Shown: piece after piece, positions 62,547 to 64,000 of the stretch
How positions within the stretch are numbered: the stretch's first letter is position 1
Layout: every line of letters starts with the position of its first letter
Source: Schistocephalus solidus
Taxonomy: Eukaryota; Platyhelminthes; Cestoda; Diphyllobothriidea; Diphyllobothriidae
NCBI GenBank assembly: GCA_017591395.1
Contig: WEDG01002015.1
Location: forward strand, 1-64,000
Reading direction: 5' to 3'
DNA length: 64,000 nt
Translations under genes and position numbers: made by a program
The notes under the pieces: model-generated
Databases searched by the model: none
Seen by the model: only the letters and a program-made list of their open reading frames with translations
Told to the model about the DNA's origin: nothing

Positions 62547-63572
62547 TCAGGTGAATACCGTGGCGATTGCACACGGAGGCCTGCAGCCGGCCGAAGGCCT
62601 GACTAGCTTTGGAGATCCGTTGGGCAACCTCGTCATCGATTGTCGTGTTGAGTGACAGCGTGCTTCCAAGATAAGCGAAGGTTTCCACGTTTTGAGTTTA
62701 GCACCTTTTACATTGATTCGGGGAGCATTGTATCCCGCGCTGGGTGGCGGCTGGTGTATGACAACCGTTTTGGCTGTACTGATTGTTAATCCAAAATCGG
62801 CGCAGCCTGCGGCGAAGAGGTCCATACTCCTTTGCATGTCCTCCTCCGTCACGGTGTTAAAGGCGCAGTCGTCCGCGAAGAGCAAGTCATGGACTGCAGT
62901 CGTATACACGCGCGTTGGAGCCTGCATACTCTGGCTGTTGAGAAGGTGCCCGTCAGTTCTATAGGCGATGCGGATCCCCGGCTGTTCATCGCGGCAGGCG
63001 TCCATTAGCATAGTCGAGAACATGAGACTGAACAGGGTGGGAGCCAATACGCAGCCCTGTTTCACTCCGTTGGTCACTGCGAATGCTTCGGATACCGTCC
63101 CGTTGTAAGTGACGCGCGCCGTCATCCCGTCATGAAGCTGACGCACCATGTGAGTGAACCGCTCAGGACAATCAAATTTCTGCATGACTTTCCACAGTCC
63201 GTCGCGATTCACCGTGTCAAAGGCTTTCGTTAGGTCCACGAACGTAATGTAAAGGTGAGTTTGCATCTCCTGGCAATTCTCTTGTAGCTGGCGGGCGGCA
63301 AAGATCATGTCGGTTGTTCCGCAGTGTCGGCGGAAGCAACATTGGCTTTCCGGGAGCAGGCCCTGCTCTAGGTGACCGTTCAGACGATAGAAAACGATAC
63401 GGGCGAAGATCTTCCCAGCGATGTTGCGCAACGAGATGCTTCTATGATTATCACAGAGTGGCCGGTTCCCCTTCCGTTTGTAGAGATGGACGATGGTCGT
63501 GTCTTGGAAATCCTGAGGAACTTGTCCTTGGCGCCACATCTCCTGGAAGAGTATTGTGAGTACTGCCATCAC
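62547..63572 (-). pseudogene. Reverse transcriptase of zinc-finger LINE copy 5
   Basis: 341-residue frame with the ordered RT motifs of RTE-like elements: HRSISLRNIAGKIFARIV, PESQCCFRRHCGTTDMIF, FVDLTKAFDTVNRDGLWKVM, GVKQGCVLAPTLFSLMFS and the catalytic LLFADDCAF, then GLTISTAKTVV. All catalytic Asp residues are present. A frameshift at about 62695 separates it from its C-terminal region, so the protein cannot be made whole from this copy. Confidence 0.88.
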
Positions 63573-64000
63573 CCGGGGCAGCCGTGCTTGTAGACTTCCG
63601 GTGGGACTGCGTTGGATACCGGTGCTTTAACGCTGGAAATCTGCTGCACAGCCCGGATGGTTTCTGTTAGGGAAGGCGGCAGATCCAGGTCATTGTTCGT
63701 GTCAACTTGAGTGATTCGGTCAATAGCAGCATCGGAGATGGCTGATGAGCAATTAAGGACACTTCTGAAGTGCTCTGCGCTGCGCTTCAGGATTTGCGAT
63801 TTCCCTATTAGCAGTACTGTGCCGTCAGAGCTGAGCAGGGGTGTGGTCCCCTTGGTACAGGGGCCGAAGATGGCCTTTGATCGCTGTGGAAAGTTTTTCA
63901 GTTCATTGCGGTCCACATAACCCTGGATTTCCTTAGCCTTTTCGGCCATCCATGCGTCATGCATCTCACGCAGCCGTTGCTGTAGAAGGCGGTGGCATCT

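Larger units (their letters stand above)
60345..64000 (-). mobile_element. Zinc-finger LINE copy 5, most complete, runs off the window
   Basis: Right to left: linker (63964-63569), RT (63572-62547), RT C-terminal region and finger 1 (62497-61920), fingers 2-5 (61753-61205), and a long 3' UTR to 60345. The RT core is intact, but frameshifts exist at about 62695 (inside the motif after GAKLKT) and at finger 1 (about 61935). A tandem duplication of about 20 bp lies at 62517-62560. The endonuclease should lie beyond 64000. The 3' UTR junction coincides with the right end of unit C. Confidence 0.88.

Noticed and set aside
1..64000. CRISPR arrays, bacterial operons, rRNA genes or viral genomes
   Set aside because: None was seen. 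The spliced gene, microsatellites, SINEs and LINEs indicate eukaryotic nuclear DNA.

Overview
The window looks like a piece of a flatworm nuclear genome, most likely a diphyllobothriidean (pseudophyllidean) tapeworm. The assignment is inferred from the kinds of repeat present: RTE-like LINEs fused to C2H2 zinc fingers, Penelope-like elements, CR1-like LINEs and tRNA-derived SINEs. It also fits spliced, intron-rich genes with small introns. No ribosomal or mitochondrial marker is present to confirm the species.

The one gene that can be named with confidence is MMACHC (CblC), the cytosolic vitamin B12 processing enzyme. It is on the + strand, with exon 1 at 12207-12913, a 4585-bp intron, and exon 2 at 17499-17844. 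The splice sites fit exactly and the reading frame is open for 350 residues. The conserved His and the three Arg positions linked to cobalamin/glutathione handling are retained. This is notable because this tapeworm group is known for hoarding vitamin B12.

The MMACHC exon 1 region lies in a large block present three times in direct orientation: unit A (about 3325-17284), unit B (30583-36560) and unit C (45660-60840). Only unit A has a functional exon 1 followed by exon 2. The exon 1 copies in B (31992-32703) and C (56152-56851) are frameshifted pseudogenes, and no exon 2 is seen after either. The unit ends coincide with copies of a zinc-finger LINE, which suggests LINE-associated rearrangement. 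The copies are mosaic: A resembles C in the first half of the exon and B in the second half, a gene-conversion pattern.

Region by region: 1-3230, rearranged zinc-finger LINE (minus). 3325-17284, unit A with a direct repeat of two Penelope-like elements and MMACHC exon 1. 17499-17844, MMACHC exon 2. 19-26.5 kb, SINE-rich DNA containing an unrecognised candidate gene on the minus strand (four phase-compatible exons between about 24165 and 26426). 27.2-29.3 kb, a Tc1-like scrap and a plus-strand zinc-finger LINE. 30.6-36.6 kb, unit B. 36.6-39.9 kb and 41.4-45.2 kb, two more zinc-finger LINEs (minus). 45.7-60.8 kb, unit C, interrupted by CR1-like elements. 60.3-64 kb, the most complete zinc-finger LINE (minus), running off the window.

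All family names come from motif recognition by eye; no database search was possible. Boundaries of repeats are approximate to tens of bases.
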